Shown: one piece after another, positions 1 through 4,707 of the stretch
Position numbering within the stretch: position 1 is the first letter of the stretch
Layout: each line of letters opens with the position of its first letter
The notes under the pieces: generated by a model
What the model saw: only the letters and a program-made list of their open reading frames with translations
The model's database searches: none
Told to the model about the DNA's origin: nothing
NCBI GenBank assembly: GCA_964542875.1
Contig: CAZIWA010000201.1
Span: 1-5,977, forward strand
Length of the DNA: 5,977 nt
DNA from: CAZGOM01 sp964542875
GTDB taxonomy: Bacteria > Planctomycetota > Phycisphaerae > Phycisphaerales > Phycisphaeraceae
Direction: 5' to 3'
Program-made: the position numbers and the translations under genes

Positions 1-75
1 TGTCGGGTGTTGTTGCCGGGGTGGTGGGCCTCGGGGACTCGGGCGCATCCTACGGGCTACGGGGGGGTGAAATAA
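1..75. other. Left-edge stretch, unassigned
   Basis: A plus-strand frame is open from the window edge to TAA at 73-75 (last residues ...HPTGYGGVK), but 24 codons are too few to tell a real 3' gene end from chance in GC-rich DNA. The segment at 44-62 (CGCATCCTACGGGCTACGG) resembles, from memory, short interspersed elements containing GTAGGATGCG on the reverse strand that recur in many bacterial genomes, so this may equally be intergenic repeat debris. No further assignment can be supported. Confidence 0.2.
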
Positions 76-111
76 AAAACGCCCGGCGGACCGTGGGGTC
101 TCGCCGGACGC
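71..111 (-). terminator. Intrinsic terminator, minus strand
   Basis: CCGGCG (83-88) pairs perfectly with CGCCGG (102-107). The stem extends outward by CG/CG (80-81 with 109-110, one mismatch) and inward through a bulge (90-92 with 97-99), leaving a GTGG loop. Read on the minus strand, the stem is followed at once by TTTTTTATT (79 down to 71), the canonical U tract. The plus-strand side has no T run, so it is directional. It is the best candidate end for a transcript from the sialidase-like gene, although it lies about 270 bases beyond that gene's stop codon. Confidence 0.6.
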
Positions 112-157
112 TTCCGGGGGCAAAAGTGAGCCGTTTTTGAGGCGGCTCTTGATTTGG

Positions 158-197
158 AACGCCAGAGTGTTTTTTTAGTCGCCACTCTGGCGTTTTT
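158..197 (+). terminator. Intrinsic terminator, plus strand
   Basis: AACGCCAGAGTG (158-169) and CACTCTGGCGTT (183-194) form a perfect 12-bp stem around a 13-nt T-rich loop, followed by T through 197. On the minus strand the stem is followed by CCAAATC, a poor tail. It would end a transcript entering from the left edge. A smaller perfect hairpin, GAGCCG/CGGCTC (128-133 with 143-148), lies just before it and has no U tract of its own. Together with the minus-strand terminator at 71-111 this makes an opposed terminator pair. Confidence 0.65.
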
Positions 198-210
198 CAG
201 ACTTTAAAAG

Positions 211-315
211 GGAGTCAACCAAGGCTTCTCCGGAGCGTTCTTCTTTCTTATCCGGGGGCTGTAAAGTCCCCTCGTTCTAACGCGTCCTTTTGTTGGATCA
301 GCCTTGTTTGGCTCC
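211..315 (+). ncRNA. Candidate structured RNA or imperfect palindrome
   Basis: Positions 211-226 pair in register with 300-315: 14 Watson-Crick pairs, one G-U (215/311) and one mismatch (219/307). Inside, GGA-GCGTT (232-239) pairs with AACGC-g-TCC (279-287) with a single bulge, and GGGG (255-258) faces CCCC (268-271) across a 9-nt loop. This nested extended hairpin covers 105 bases with no recognised gene. The U-G pair would be A-C on the other strand, which weakly favours a plus-strand RNA. I recognise no known RNA family. It could instead be a decayed miniature transposon. No clear promoter is visible upstream. Confidence 0.3.
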
Positions 316-358
316 TCTGTTACAAGCATAGCCCTGAGGGGGGAGGAGTCTAGTTTTT
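310..358 (+). terminator. Terminator-like stem overlapping the 211-315 fold
   Basis: GGCTCCTC (310-317) pairs with GAGGAGTC (343-350) over eight positions with one G-U, and a small CCC-TGA-GGG hairpin (332-340) sits inside the loop. The stem is followed by TAG and then TTTTT (354-358). Bases 310-315 are also the 3' arm of the outer stem of the preceding fold, so the two structures exclude each other, as in attenuators and riboswitches. The large loop and the three-base gap before the U tract make it weaker than the terminator at 158-197. Confidence 0.35.
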
Positions 359-378
359 CGTGATTATTTTTTTGAGAT

Positions 379-1536
379 TCATGTGAGGGTGATCCGGCGC
401 ATGGCGGTATAGCGGACGGGCTCCGTCCAGGTGCCGATGTCGTAGAAGGCCAGGAGCGTGTCTGGGGAGACCTGGCGGAGGCTGCAGTAGTAGGTGGTGT
501 TGTCGGTGCCGGCGTGAGGCTCGATGTTCCATTTGGCGAGGGTGGCCCAGGTTTGGCCGCCGTCGGTGGAGGAGGCGAGGTAGTAGCCGCGCTGGTTTTT
601 TGTGTCGTTGATGATTCGGCGGCCGACGAGGGCGAGGAGGGTGCCGTCGGGAAGGGCGAGGAGTTCGGGATCGACGCCGTGAAGGTGGATGGGATGTGCG
701 GGGGACCATGTTGCGCCGTGGTCGTCGGAGATGGATTGGTAGATGGGGTGGTTGTCGCGGCCGGTGCGGATGAGGCAGACGAGGCGGCCGGCGTGCGGGC
801 CGGCGGGGATGCGGGCCATGACGGGCTCGTTGAAGCCTTCTTCACCGACGGGGCCGGCGGCGATGGTGGAGACGTATGTCCAGTGGCGGGCGTTGTCGGT
901 GGAGCGAAGGAGCACGACGCGGAACTTGTGCATCTTGGGTTCGTAGGTGCAGGGGACGTTATCGGATTTGAACCAGCAGTAGACACAGGCGAGGAGTTCG
1001 CCGGTGGGGAGCTGGAGGATGGTGCGGTGGAAAGTGAGGCCGGTGTAGGGGTGGCCGGAGTCGTCGAAGCCGCCTTTGGAATCCGGGAGCGAGATGTGGG
1101 AGTCGAAGGGGCCGGTGACGGTTTGGAGGTTGTCGTGGGATTCCCAGACTTTGGCGACGTAGTTGCCGTGCTGGTCGGGGCCTTTGTGGGCGGTCCATTC
1201 CTGGATGAGGACGGGGCCGTTTTTGAGTTGGACGCTGGCGCCTTCGGTGATGGGGCCGGGGTCGGCGGGGGAGAGGACTGCGTTGATGGCGGCGTTGTCG
1301 GTGGGGGCGAAGGATTGGTTGGCGGGCTTGTGGACCCAGCGTTGCCAGGTGGCGCCCAGGTCGCGGGAGATGATGGCGCCCAGGACGCCAGGGTAGGCGT
1401 TTTCCTTGGGCCATTGGAAGCCGGGGGGGAAGCGGAGCTGAGCGTGGATGAGGAGATTGCCGTTGGCTGCCTGATGGGCGAAAGGCTGGATGGCGTCGGT
1501 GAAGATGATGCGTTCAGGGCCGAGGGTGATGTTCAT
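379..1536 (-). CDS. Sialidase-like Asp-box (BNR) six-bladed propeller protein
   Basis: The 385-residue product has Asp-box motifs (S-x-D-x-G-x-T-W): SRDLGATW at 57-64, SDDHGATW at 270-277 and STDGGQTW at 323-330, plus a degenerate STDNARHW at 212-219. These mark the beta-propeller of sialidase (GH33-like) proteins. The C-terminal stretch TYYCSLRQ (348-355) followed by FYD (364-366) matches the region that carries the nucleophilic tyrosine (probably Tyr350) in sialidases, and Arg257/Arg260 could supply triad arginines. However, the usual N-terminal YRIP is replaced by FAHQ (19-22), so the first carboxylate-binding arginine is missing and true sialidase activity is doubtful. There is no signal peptide, suggesting a cytoplasmic protein. 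The start is fixed by an in-frame stop 24 bases upstream and by AAGAGG (1542-1547) five bases before ATG. It is divergent from the GH-D glycosidase. A 394-residue antisense frame over it is a composition shadow. Fold confident; substrate unknown. Confidence 0.88.
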   Translation of the reverse strand: MNITLGPERIIFTDAIQPFAHQAANGNLLIHAQLRFPPGFQWPKENAYPGVLGAIISRDLGATWQRWVHKPANQSFAPTDNAAINAVLSPADPGPITEGASVQLKNGPVLIQEWTAHKGPDQHGNYVAKVWESHDNLQTVTGPFDSHISLPDSKGGFDDSGHPYTGLTFHRTILQLPTGELLACVYCWFKSDNVPCTYEPKMHKFRVVLLRSTDNARHWTYVSTIAAGPVGEEGFNEPVMARIPAGPHAGRLVCLIRTGRDNHPIYQSISDDHGATWSPAHPIHLHGVDPELLALPDGTLLALVGRRIINDTKNQRGYYLASSTDGGQTWATLAKWNIEPHAGTDNTTYYCSLRQVSPDTLLAFYDIGTWTEPVRYTAMRRITLT

Positions 1537-1572
1537 GGGAGCCTCTTGGGATCTGATATGTCAGTTTGGAAG

Positions 1573-1601
1573 GTTATAGGGTACATGGGAAAAGGAATAA
1601 G
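1573..1601 (-). promoter_or_regulatory. Possible promoter of the sialidase-like gene
   Basis: On the minus strand TATAAC (1578 down to 1573) matches the sigma-70 -10 consensus in five of six positions and would start transcription about 30 bases before the ATG at 1536. The -35 position (about 1596-1601, CTTATT or TTATTC by spacing) is a poor match, so the call rests on the -10 box and its position. Confidence 0.25.
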
Positions 1602-1640
1602 GGGAAGGCGGGGGCGTGAGATTGCAATGGCTGCAATGGA

Positions 1641-1786
1641 AAGTGGAAAAAGAGAGGAGCAGTTGAGAGAAATGATGGTTTTACGGGCCGGAGAATGAAG
1701 AGTGAAAACCAGGAACAGATTTTTAACCGCGAAGACGCGAAGGGAAGAGGCTGAAAGATAGACGCCGGTTCCAAGTGGAAAAAGAG
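1641..1786 (+). repeat. Pair of 14-base direct repeats
   Basis: AAGTGGAAAAAGAG occurs exactly at 1641-1654 and 1773-1786, 132 bases apart start to start. Both copies run on into similar purine text (AGGAGCAG versus GGAGGAGAGCAG). The two copies could be a small duplication or two pieces of an interspersed repeat. No protein-binding role can be assigned. Confidence 0.5.
1721..1744. repeat. GCGAAGAC-type interspersed repeat fragment
   Basis: TTTTAACCGCGAAGACGCGAAGGG contains two GCGAAG units (1729-1734, 1737-1742) with a period of eight. From memory, tracts of the form AACCGCGAAGACGCGAAG are scattered through intergenic DNA of many unrelated bacteria, and their reverse translation (LRVFAV) is a familiar artefact in predicted small proteins. 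The family assignment is recall, not a search result. Confidence 0.4.
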
Positions 1787-1814
1787 GGAGGAGAGCAGCA
1801 AGTTTCATGCACCC

Positions 1815-1843
1815 TTGCGTGCGGGTTTGAGTGTAAGTATTAA
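1815..1843 (+). promoter_or_regulatory. Possible promoter of the GH-D glycosidase gene
   Basis: TTGCGT (1815-1820) and TATTAA (1838-1843) are separated by 17 bases, the preferred sigma-70 spacing, each matching consensus in about four of six positions. This is the most AT-rich patch of the spacer (TAAGTATTAATATGATG, 1834-1850) and would give a leader of roughly 40 bases before the ATG at 1892. Confidence 0.3.
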
Positions 1844-1891
1844 TATGATGGTCTGAGTAACTAAAGGCTTTCCCATGAAGGAAATCGAGCG

Positions 1892-3550
1892 ATGATCAAG
1901 AAACCTATCGGCGTGTACATCAACTGGGCTTCGTATGACGAGCTTTCGGACAATGTGGAGCTGACTGAAGCGATTGCGATGGAACAGCTTGAGCACATGA
2001 TCCGGCTGCGGAAGCTGGGGATGAAGCTGGACTACTACATGATGGACGCGTTCTGGTACGCGGTGGACGGGGGATATCGGACGTGGAGAAAGCCGCATTG
2101 GCCCAAGGGGCCTGACGCATGGCTCAAGAAGTGCGCGGAGAACGGGATCAAGCCGGGGATGTGGGTGGGGTGCAATGCGCTGTTTGCGAAGATCAACGCG
2201 GTGCCTGCATGGGAGGACTCGCTGCAGGGAGACCGGATGTCGGCGTGCATGTTTGCAGGCGGGTTTTTGAATGACTTTCTGGATGCGCTGCACGGGTGGT
2301 ACGAGAAGGGTGTGCGGATGTTCAAGTTCGACTTCGTGAATTTCTCGACGGCGACGCCGGAACTGAAGCGGACGATGCTGCCGTCGGAGATCCGGCGGGC
2401 GAACATCACGGCCTTCAGCACGGGACTCAAGGCGTTTCGGGCCAAGCATCCCGAGGTGGTGCTGATCGCATACAACGGGCTGGAGGAGACCAGCAGCCAA
2501 GGGAACACGAGCGTGCCGATCGGCAAGGCGCTGGAGACGTCGTGGATGGAGGTGTTTGATTCGGTGTATTGCGGGGACCCGCGGCCGGCGGATGTGCCGG
2601 CGATGCGGTTCTGGAGGTCTAAGGATGTGTATAGCGATCACCAGGTGCGGGTGTACGAGTTGTCTGGGTTTCCGCTTGAGCGGGTGGACAATGCGGGGTT
2701 CATGATCGGCATAACAGGCACGTGTTACGGCCGACGGACGCAGGCGTGGAAGGGAATGCTGATCCTTTCACTGGCGCGGGGCGGGTGGGTGAACACGTAT
2801 TACGGGAACCTGGAGCTTTTGGACAAGGCGGATGCCAAGTGGTTCGCCCGGGCGCAGGAAATCTGGATGGGCCTGCAGGAGTTTGGACGGACCCAAACCT
2901 TTGGCGGGTGGCCCGGGAAGGGAGAGGCGTATGGCTTGGTAAACAAGCGGCATGACGGGGCCATGGTGACGGTGGTGAACCCGGGGCAGAGCGTGGCGAA
3001 GGTGCCCTTTGATGCGATGGGGTACGGCAAGGGGCGGGTGCTGTTTTGCGATGCCGGCTTCAAGGTGGGGCTTAAGGAGGGCGAGGTGACCGTGGGGCCG
3101 GAGCAGATGGTGGTGATTGGGCTGGGATGTTTCGCCGCAGCGGAATACGACCTGGGGGTGCAGGAGGATGTGGTGATTCCCAAGGCGATCGAGCGGGTGC
3201 CGGCAGTGTTTGAGTCGATAGGTGTGAACGCGCTGGCCGGGAAGGTGGAGGGGGTTAAGAAAGGCGTACTGAGGTTCGTGGTGAAGCTGTGTTCGCCGGA
3301 TGGATTAATGTTCCGGATATCGGGCGGATCGCCGCCGGCGGGCAAGCCGATGGGCGAGCTGATCACACTTAAGGCGGTGCAGGGCGGGAAGGAACTGCCG
3401 GTGAAGGTGGAGTACGACAAGCAGATCTGGAGCGGCCTGTCGTGGGGTGTGGGTGAGATTGAAGTGGGGCATGGGGCCGTGGAGCTTTCGGCGAAGGTGA
3501 CGCATGCGACGACGGTGGTGCTCAGCGGTGAGGTTTATCGGGTGAGCTAG
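1892..3550 (+). CDS. Clan GH-D (GH27/GH36-like) glycoside hydrolase, alpha-galactosidase-like
   Basis: The 552-residue protein starts directly in the first strand of a TIM barrel (GVYINW, 7-12). Landmarks follow in clan GH-D order: LDYYMMDAFWY (46-56), GIKPGMWVG (85-93), and MFKFDFVNF (143-151), where Asp147 is the predicted catalytic nucleophile. Acid/base candidates are Asp249 (YSDH) and Asp266 (RVDNAGF); the sequence alone does not decide. From about residue 345 come an antiparallel beta domain (YGLVNKRHDGAMVTVVN) and a further beta-rich domain (about 420-552). The large N-terminal beta domain of typical GH36 enzymes is absent, so the layout is closer to GH27 plus an extra C-terminal domain. 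There is no signal peptide, so it probably acts on imported galactosides or related sugars. AAGGA (1878-1882) precedes ATG by nine bases; an in-frame TAA at 1862-1864 with no alternative start between fixes the start. The fold is well supported; alpha-galactosidase, alpha-N-acetylgalactosaminidase or another alpha-glycosidase specificity cannot be told apart. Confidence 0.85.
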   Translation: MIKKPIGVYINWASYDELSDNVELTEAIAMEQLEHMIRLRKLGMKLDYYMMDAFWYAVDGGYRTWRKPHWPKGPDAWLKKCAENGIKPGMWVGCNALFAKINAVPAWEDSLQGDRMSACMFAGGFLNDFLDALHGWYEKGVRMFKFDFVNFSTATPELKRTMLPSEIRRANITAFSTGLKAFRAKHPEVVLIAYNGLEETSSQGNTSVPIGKALETSWMEVFDSVYCGDPRPADVPAMRFWRSKDVYSDHQVRVYELSGFPLERVDNAGFMIGITGTCYGRRTQAWKGMLILSLARGGWVNTYYGNLELLDKADAKWFARAQEIWMGLQEFGRTQTFGGWPGKGEAYGLVNKRHDGAMVTVVNPGQSVAKVPFDAMGYGKGRVLFCDAGFKVGLKEGEVTVGPEQMVVIGLGCFAAAEYDLGVQEDVVIPKAIERVPAVFESIGVNALAGKVEGVKKGVLRFVVKLCSPDGLMFRISGGSPPAGKPMGELITLKAVQGGKELPVKVEYDKQIWSGLSWGVGEIEVGHGAVELSAKVTHATTVVLSGEVYRVS

Positions 3551-3571
3551 AGGGTAGTGTTAAAATTTTGG

Positions 3572-3600
3572 TTGATGGCGCATGGAGTGCGGGATAGGAT
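3572..3600 (+). promoter_or_regulatory. Possible promoter of the exported-protein gene
   Basis: TTGATG (3572-3577) and TAGGAT (3595-3600) are spaced by 17 bases, each matching four of six sigma-70 consensus positions. They lie in the 127-base gap after the glycosidase stop codon, next to an AT-rich TTAAAATTTTGG (3560-3571), and would give a leader of about 70 bases. No terminator hairpin is visible after the glycosidase gene, so read-through transcription is also possible. Confidence 0.3.
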
Positions 3601-3677
3601 TGAAAGCTTGTGCTGATGCGTCTGCGCTTTTCATTTCCGGAATGGCCGGGGATGTCTCATTAAAAAGGAGTGATGTG

Positions 3678-4229
3678 ATGGCAATGCGACCTTCTGTTTG
3701 TCTTGTTGCGGGGATTCTTTGTGTGATGGCGCTGGGCCTGGGATTCTCCGGTGCTGATGCCGGGGCGCCTGCGGCGCCGCTGGCCGGGAAGGCTGTGGCT
3801 GGGGTGAGCCTGAAGCTGGAGAAGGCGGGGAAAGGCGTGGTGGAAGTGACGGTGCAGAACGCGGGAGAAAAGCCGATCGTGGTGAATCTGGGAATGATGC
3901 TGGGCAATGGGCGCTCGCTGGCGCCAACCCAGGTGACGCTGCTTGTGACGGGGCGGGAGGGGAAGACGCTTCGCTTTGCGCAAGGGCCGGGCGTGGCGGG
4001 GAGGGTGGATGATTTTCTGGTACCGCTGATGCCGGGAGGTAAATATTCGATGGCGATTCCGCTGGCGGGTTTTGCAGATGAGAAGGGGATGCGGGGGATT
4101 GCGGCGGGGGACACGATCCAGGCTGTGTATGAAGGGGCGGAGGTTTCGTATCAGAAGGAATCAGTGATTCCCGGGCTGCCGATGTGGAAAGGGAAGGTTT
4201 TGTCGGAGGCGGTGAAGTATGAGGAGTGA
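3678..4229 (+). CDS. Exported protein of unknown function
   Basis: The product is 183 residues from the ATG at 3678, chosen because AAGGAG (3665-3670) sits seven bases upstream and because a classical signal peptide then begins at once: Arg4, a hydrophobic core SVCLVAGILCVMALGLGF (6-23), then AXA cleavage options after Ala28 (ADA) or Ala30 (AGA). No lipobox cysteine is placed correctly. The in-frame ATG at 3582 would add 32 residues with no good ribosome site and bury the signal peptide. The mature chain of about 155 residues looks all-beta, with alternating segments such as VSLKLEKAGKGVVEVTVQNAGEKPIVV reading like a small Ig-like or BsuPI-like sandwich, but I do not recognise the family. No catalytic motif and no cysteine in the mature part. 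It follows the GH-D gene by 127 bases on the same strand and could be a secreted or periplasmic partner, but nothing proves this. Confidence 0.75.
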   Translation: MAMRPSVCLVAGILCVMALGLGFSGADAGAPAAPLAGKAVAGVSLKLEKAGKGVVEVTVQNAGEKPIVVNLGMMLGNGRSLAPTQVTLLVTGREGKTLRFAQGPGVAGRVDDFLVPLMPGGKYSMAIPLAGFADEKGMRGIAAGDTIQAVYEGAEVSYQKESVIPGLPMWKGKVLSEAVKYEE

Positions 4230-4231
4230 GA

Positions 4232-4261
4232 GGGGAAGAAGGGTCTAGGGTCTGGGGTCTG
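4232..4261 (+). repeat. GGGTCTR heptamer repeat with G-quadruplex motif
   Basis: Three tandem heptamers GGGTCT(A/G) occupy 4241-4261. With the GGGG at 4232-4235 they form four G runs (4232-4235, 4241-4243, 4248-4250, 4254-4257) separated by loops of 5, 4 and 3 bases, which meets the standard G3+N1-7 quadruplex rule. The motif starts three bases after the stop codon of the exported-protein gene and lies on the sense strand, so it would be in that mRNA's 3' region. Confidence 0.6.
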
Positions 4262-4295
4262 GTCGGAGGGAAGTGGAGTCGTTACTGGTTGATTG

Positions 4296-4456
4296 GCCTG
4301 GACGCAGGCGCGTGCAAGAGCATCGTTTTTAGATGTTTACCAGGGCCTACGCGCTCAGAAGCGCTGCGACCCTGGCTGTCATAGGGCCGTGCCTTCAGCA
4401 CTTTGGATGAGGATGCAAGCAAGGGCCAAGGGCTTAACTGAACCGTGTTGGCCCTT
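4296..4456 (+). ncRNA. Chain of hairpins, candidate structured RNA
   Basis: Five consecutive inverted repeats fill this gene-free stretch: GCCTG/CAGGC (4296-4300 with 4305-4309); six pairs closing a GTTTTTA loop (4319-4324 with 4332-4337, one G-U); CCAGGG/CCCTGG (4340-4345 with 4370-4375) enclosing GCGCT-CAGA-AGCGC (4351-4364); GTGC/GCAC (4389-4401); and a perfect nine-pair AAGGGCCAA/TTGGCCCTT (4421-4429 with 4448-4456). A second AAGGGC (4428-4433) could compete for the same GCCCTT. I match it to no known RNA family (not RNase P, tmRNA, SRP or tRNA by their core motifs). It may be the 5' part of one RNA ending at the 4644-4676 terminator, or 3' UTR of the preceding gene. Confidence 0.3.
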
Positions 4457-4465
4457 ACCGTGAGC

Positions 4466-4633
4466 CCTCTCTCTGATGGGGCCTTGCCCATAAAGTCAAA
4501 AACAGAGTCGGTATCTCATTGAGAGTTGTTCACGGAATTGATTTTCGGCCGTAAAACGAGATGTCGGATTACGACGAAGACGTCTAATCCGACCTGCGTC
4601 AGAGTTTATGGGTAAAGCTCTCAAAGGGAGAGG
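4466..4633 (+). repeat. Long imperfect inverted repeat enclosing a REP-like hairpin
   Basis: 4466-4497 pairs with 4602-4633 in strict register over 32 positions: 22 or 23 Watson-Crick pairs, four G-U pairs and five or six mismatches, with no bulge. The best blocks are 4466-4474 with 4625-4633 and the perfect CCCATAAA/TTTATGGG (4487-4494 with 4605-4612). The four G-U pairs (4472/4627, 4478/4621, 4480/4619, 4486/4613) are tolerated only if the plus strand is the RNA; just one mismatch (4483/4616) would become G-U on the minus strand. The arms enclose about 104 bases including the palindrome at 4563-4593. A miniature transposon with terminal inverted repeats is the alternative reading. Confidence 0.5.
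4563..4593. repeat. REP-like palindrome
   Basis: GTCGGATTA (4563-4571) and TAATCCGAC (4585-4593) form a perfect nine-pair stem; inside, GACG/CGTC (4573-4576 with 4581-4584) adds four pairs after a one-base bulge, leaving an AAGA loop. The arms resemble, from memory, the TGTCGGATTACG...TAATCCGAC palindromes found as repeated extragenic elements in many bacteria. There is no T tract on the plus strand, so it is not a terminator in that direction. Confidence 0.5.
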
Positions 4634-4643
4634 AGTAGGAATG

Positions 4644-4676
4644 AAAACAGCACGGCGGAGAGCCGTGCTGTTTTTT
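4644..4676. terminator. Strong bidirectional intrinsic terminator
   Basis: AAAACAGCACGGC (4644-4656) and GCCGTGCTGTTTT (4662-4674) make a perfect 13-pair stem around a GGAGA loop. The plus strand ends in six T (4671-4676), and the minus strand ends in four T (4647 down to 4644). It lies between the convergent genes, 34 bases beyond the epimerase stop codon, and can serve both that gene and plus-strand transcripts crossing the 4230-4643 spacer. Confidence 0.85.
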
Positions 4677-4707
4677 AGATTGAGGTTTCAGTGGGAATGA
4701 ATCAGGC

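Larger units (their letters stand above)
1537..1891. other. Purine-rich divergent intergenic region
   Basis: This spacer separates the two divergent genes. The plus strand is strikingly purine-rich from about 1568 to 1800 (runs such as GGGAAAAGGAATAAGGGGAAGG at 1587 onward, split by few pyrimidines). It contains a tandem GCAATGG pair (1624-1630 and 1633-1639), a 14-base direct repeat, a GCGAAGAC-type repeat fragment, and weak promoter signals for both genes. The 91-codon minus frame at 1533-1808 is judged spurious. Confidence 0.6.

Noticed and set aside
514..1698. 394-codon plus-strand open frame
   Set aside because: It is antisense to the sialidase-like gene and its product is a Gly/Val/Ala/Glu-rich string without domain signatures, while the minus frame has four Asp-box segments. 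Long antisense frames are common in GC-rich coding DNA.
1533..1808. 91-codon minus frame whose TGA overlaps the sialidase-like ATG (ATGA) and whose start looks like a signal peptide (MKLAALLPLFPLG)
   Set aside because: The overlap and a weak AAGGG upstream are tempting, but the frame is made of a purine-rich spacer read in reverse and includes the LRVFAV artefact from an interspersed repeat. The remaining sequence shows no domain-like order.
1805..2641. 278-codon minus-strand frame
   Set aside because: It is antisense to the GH-D gene and yields an Arg/His/Pro-rich shadow product.
3582..3677. Upstream start for the exported-protein gene
   Set aside because: The ATG at 3582 lacks a good ribosome site and would put 32 polar residues before the signal peptide; the ATG at 3678 has AAGGAG at ideal spacing.
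4335..4400. Resemblance of GTTTACCAGG to the 4.5S SRP RNA
   Set aside because: The conserved SRP RNA core (GGAAG facing AGCAG) is absent, so the match is a short coincidence.
4282..4491. 69-codon minus frame in the structured spacer
   Set aside because: There is no ribosome site before its ATG (upstream is TTTTTGACTTT) and the bases are explained by successive hairpins. Kept only as an alternative should homologues show a conserved frame.
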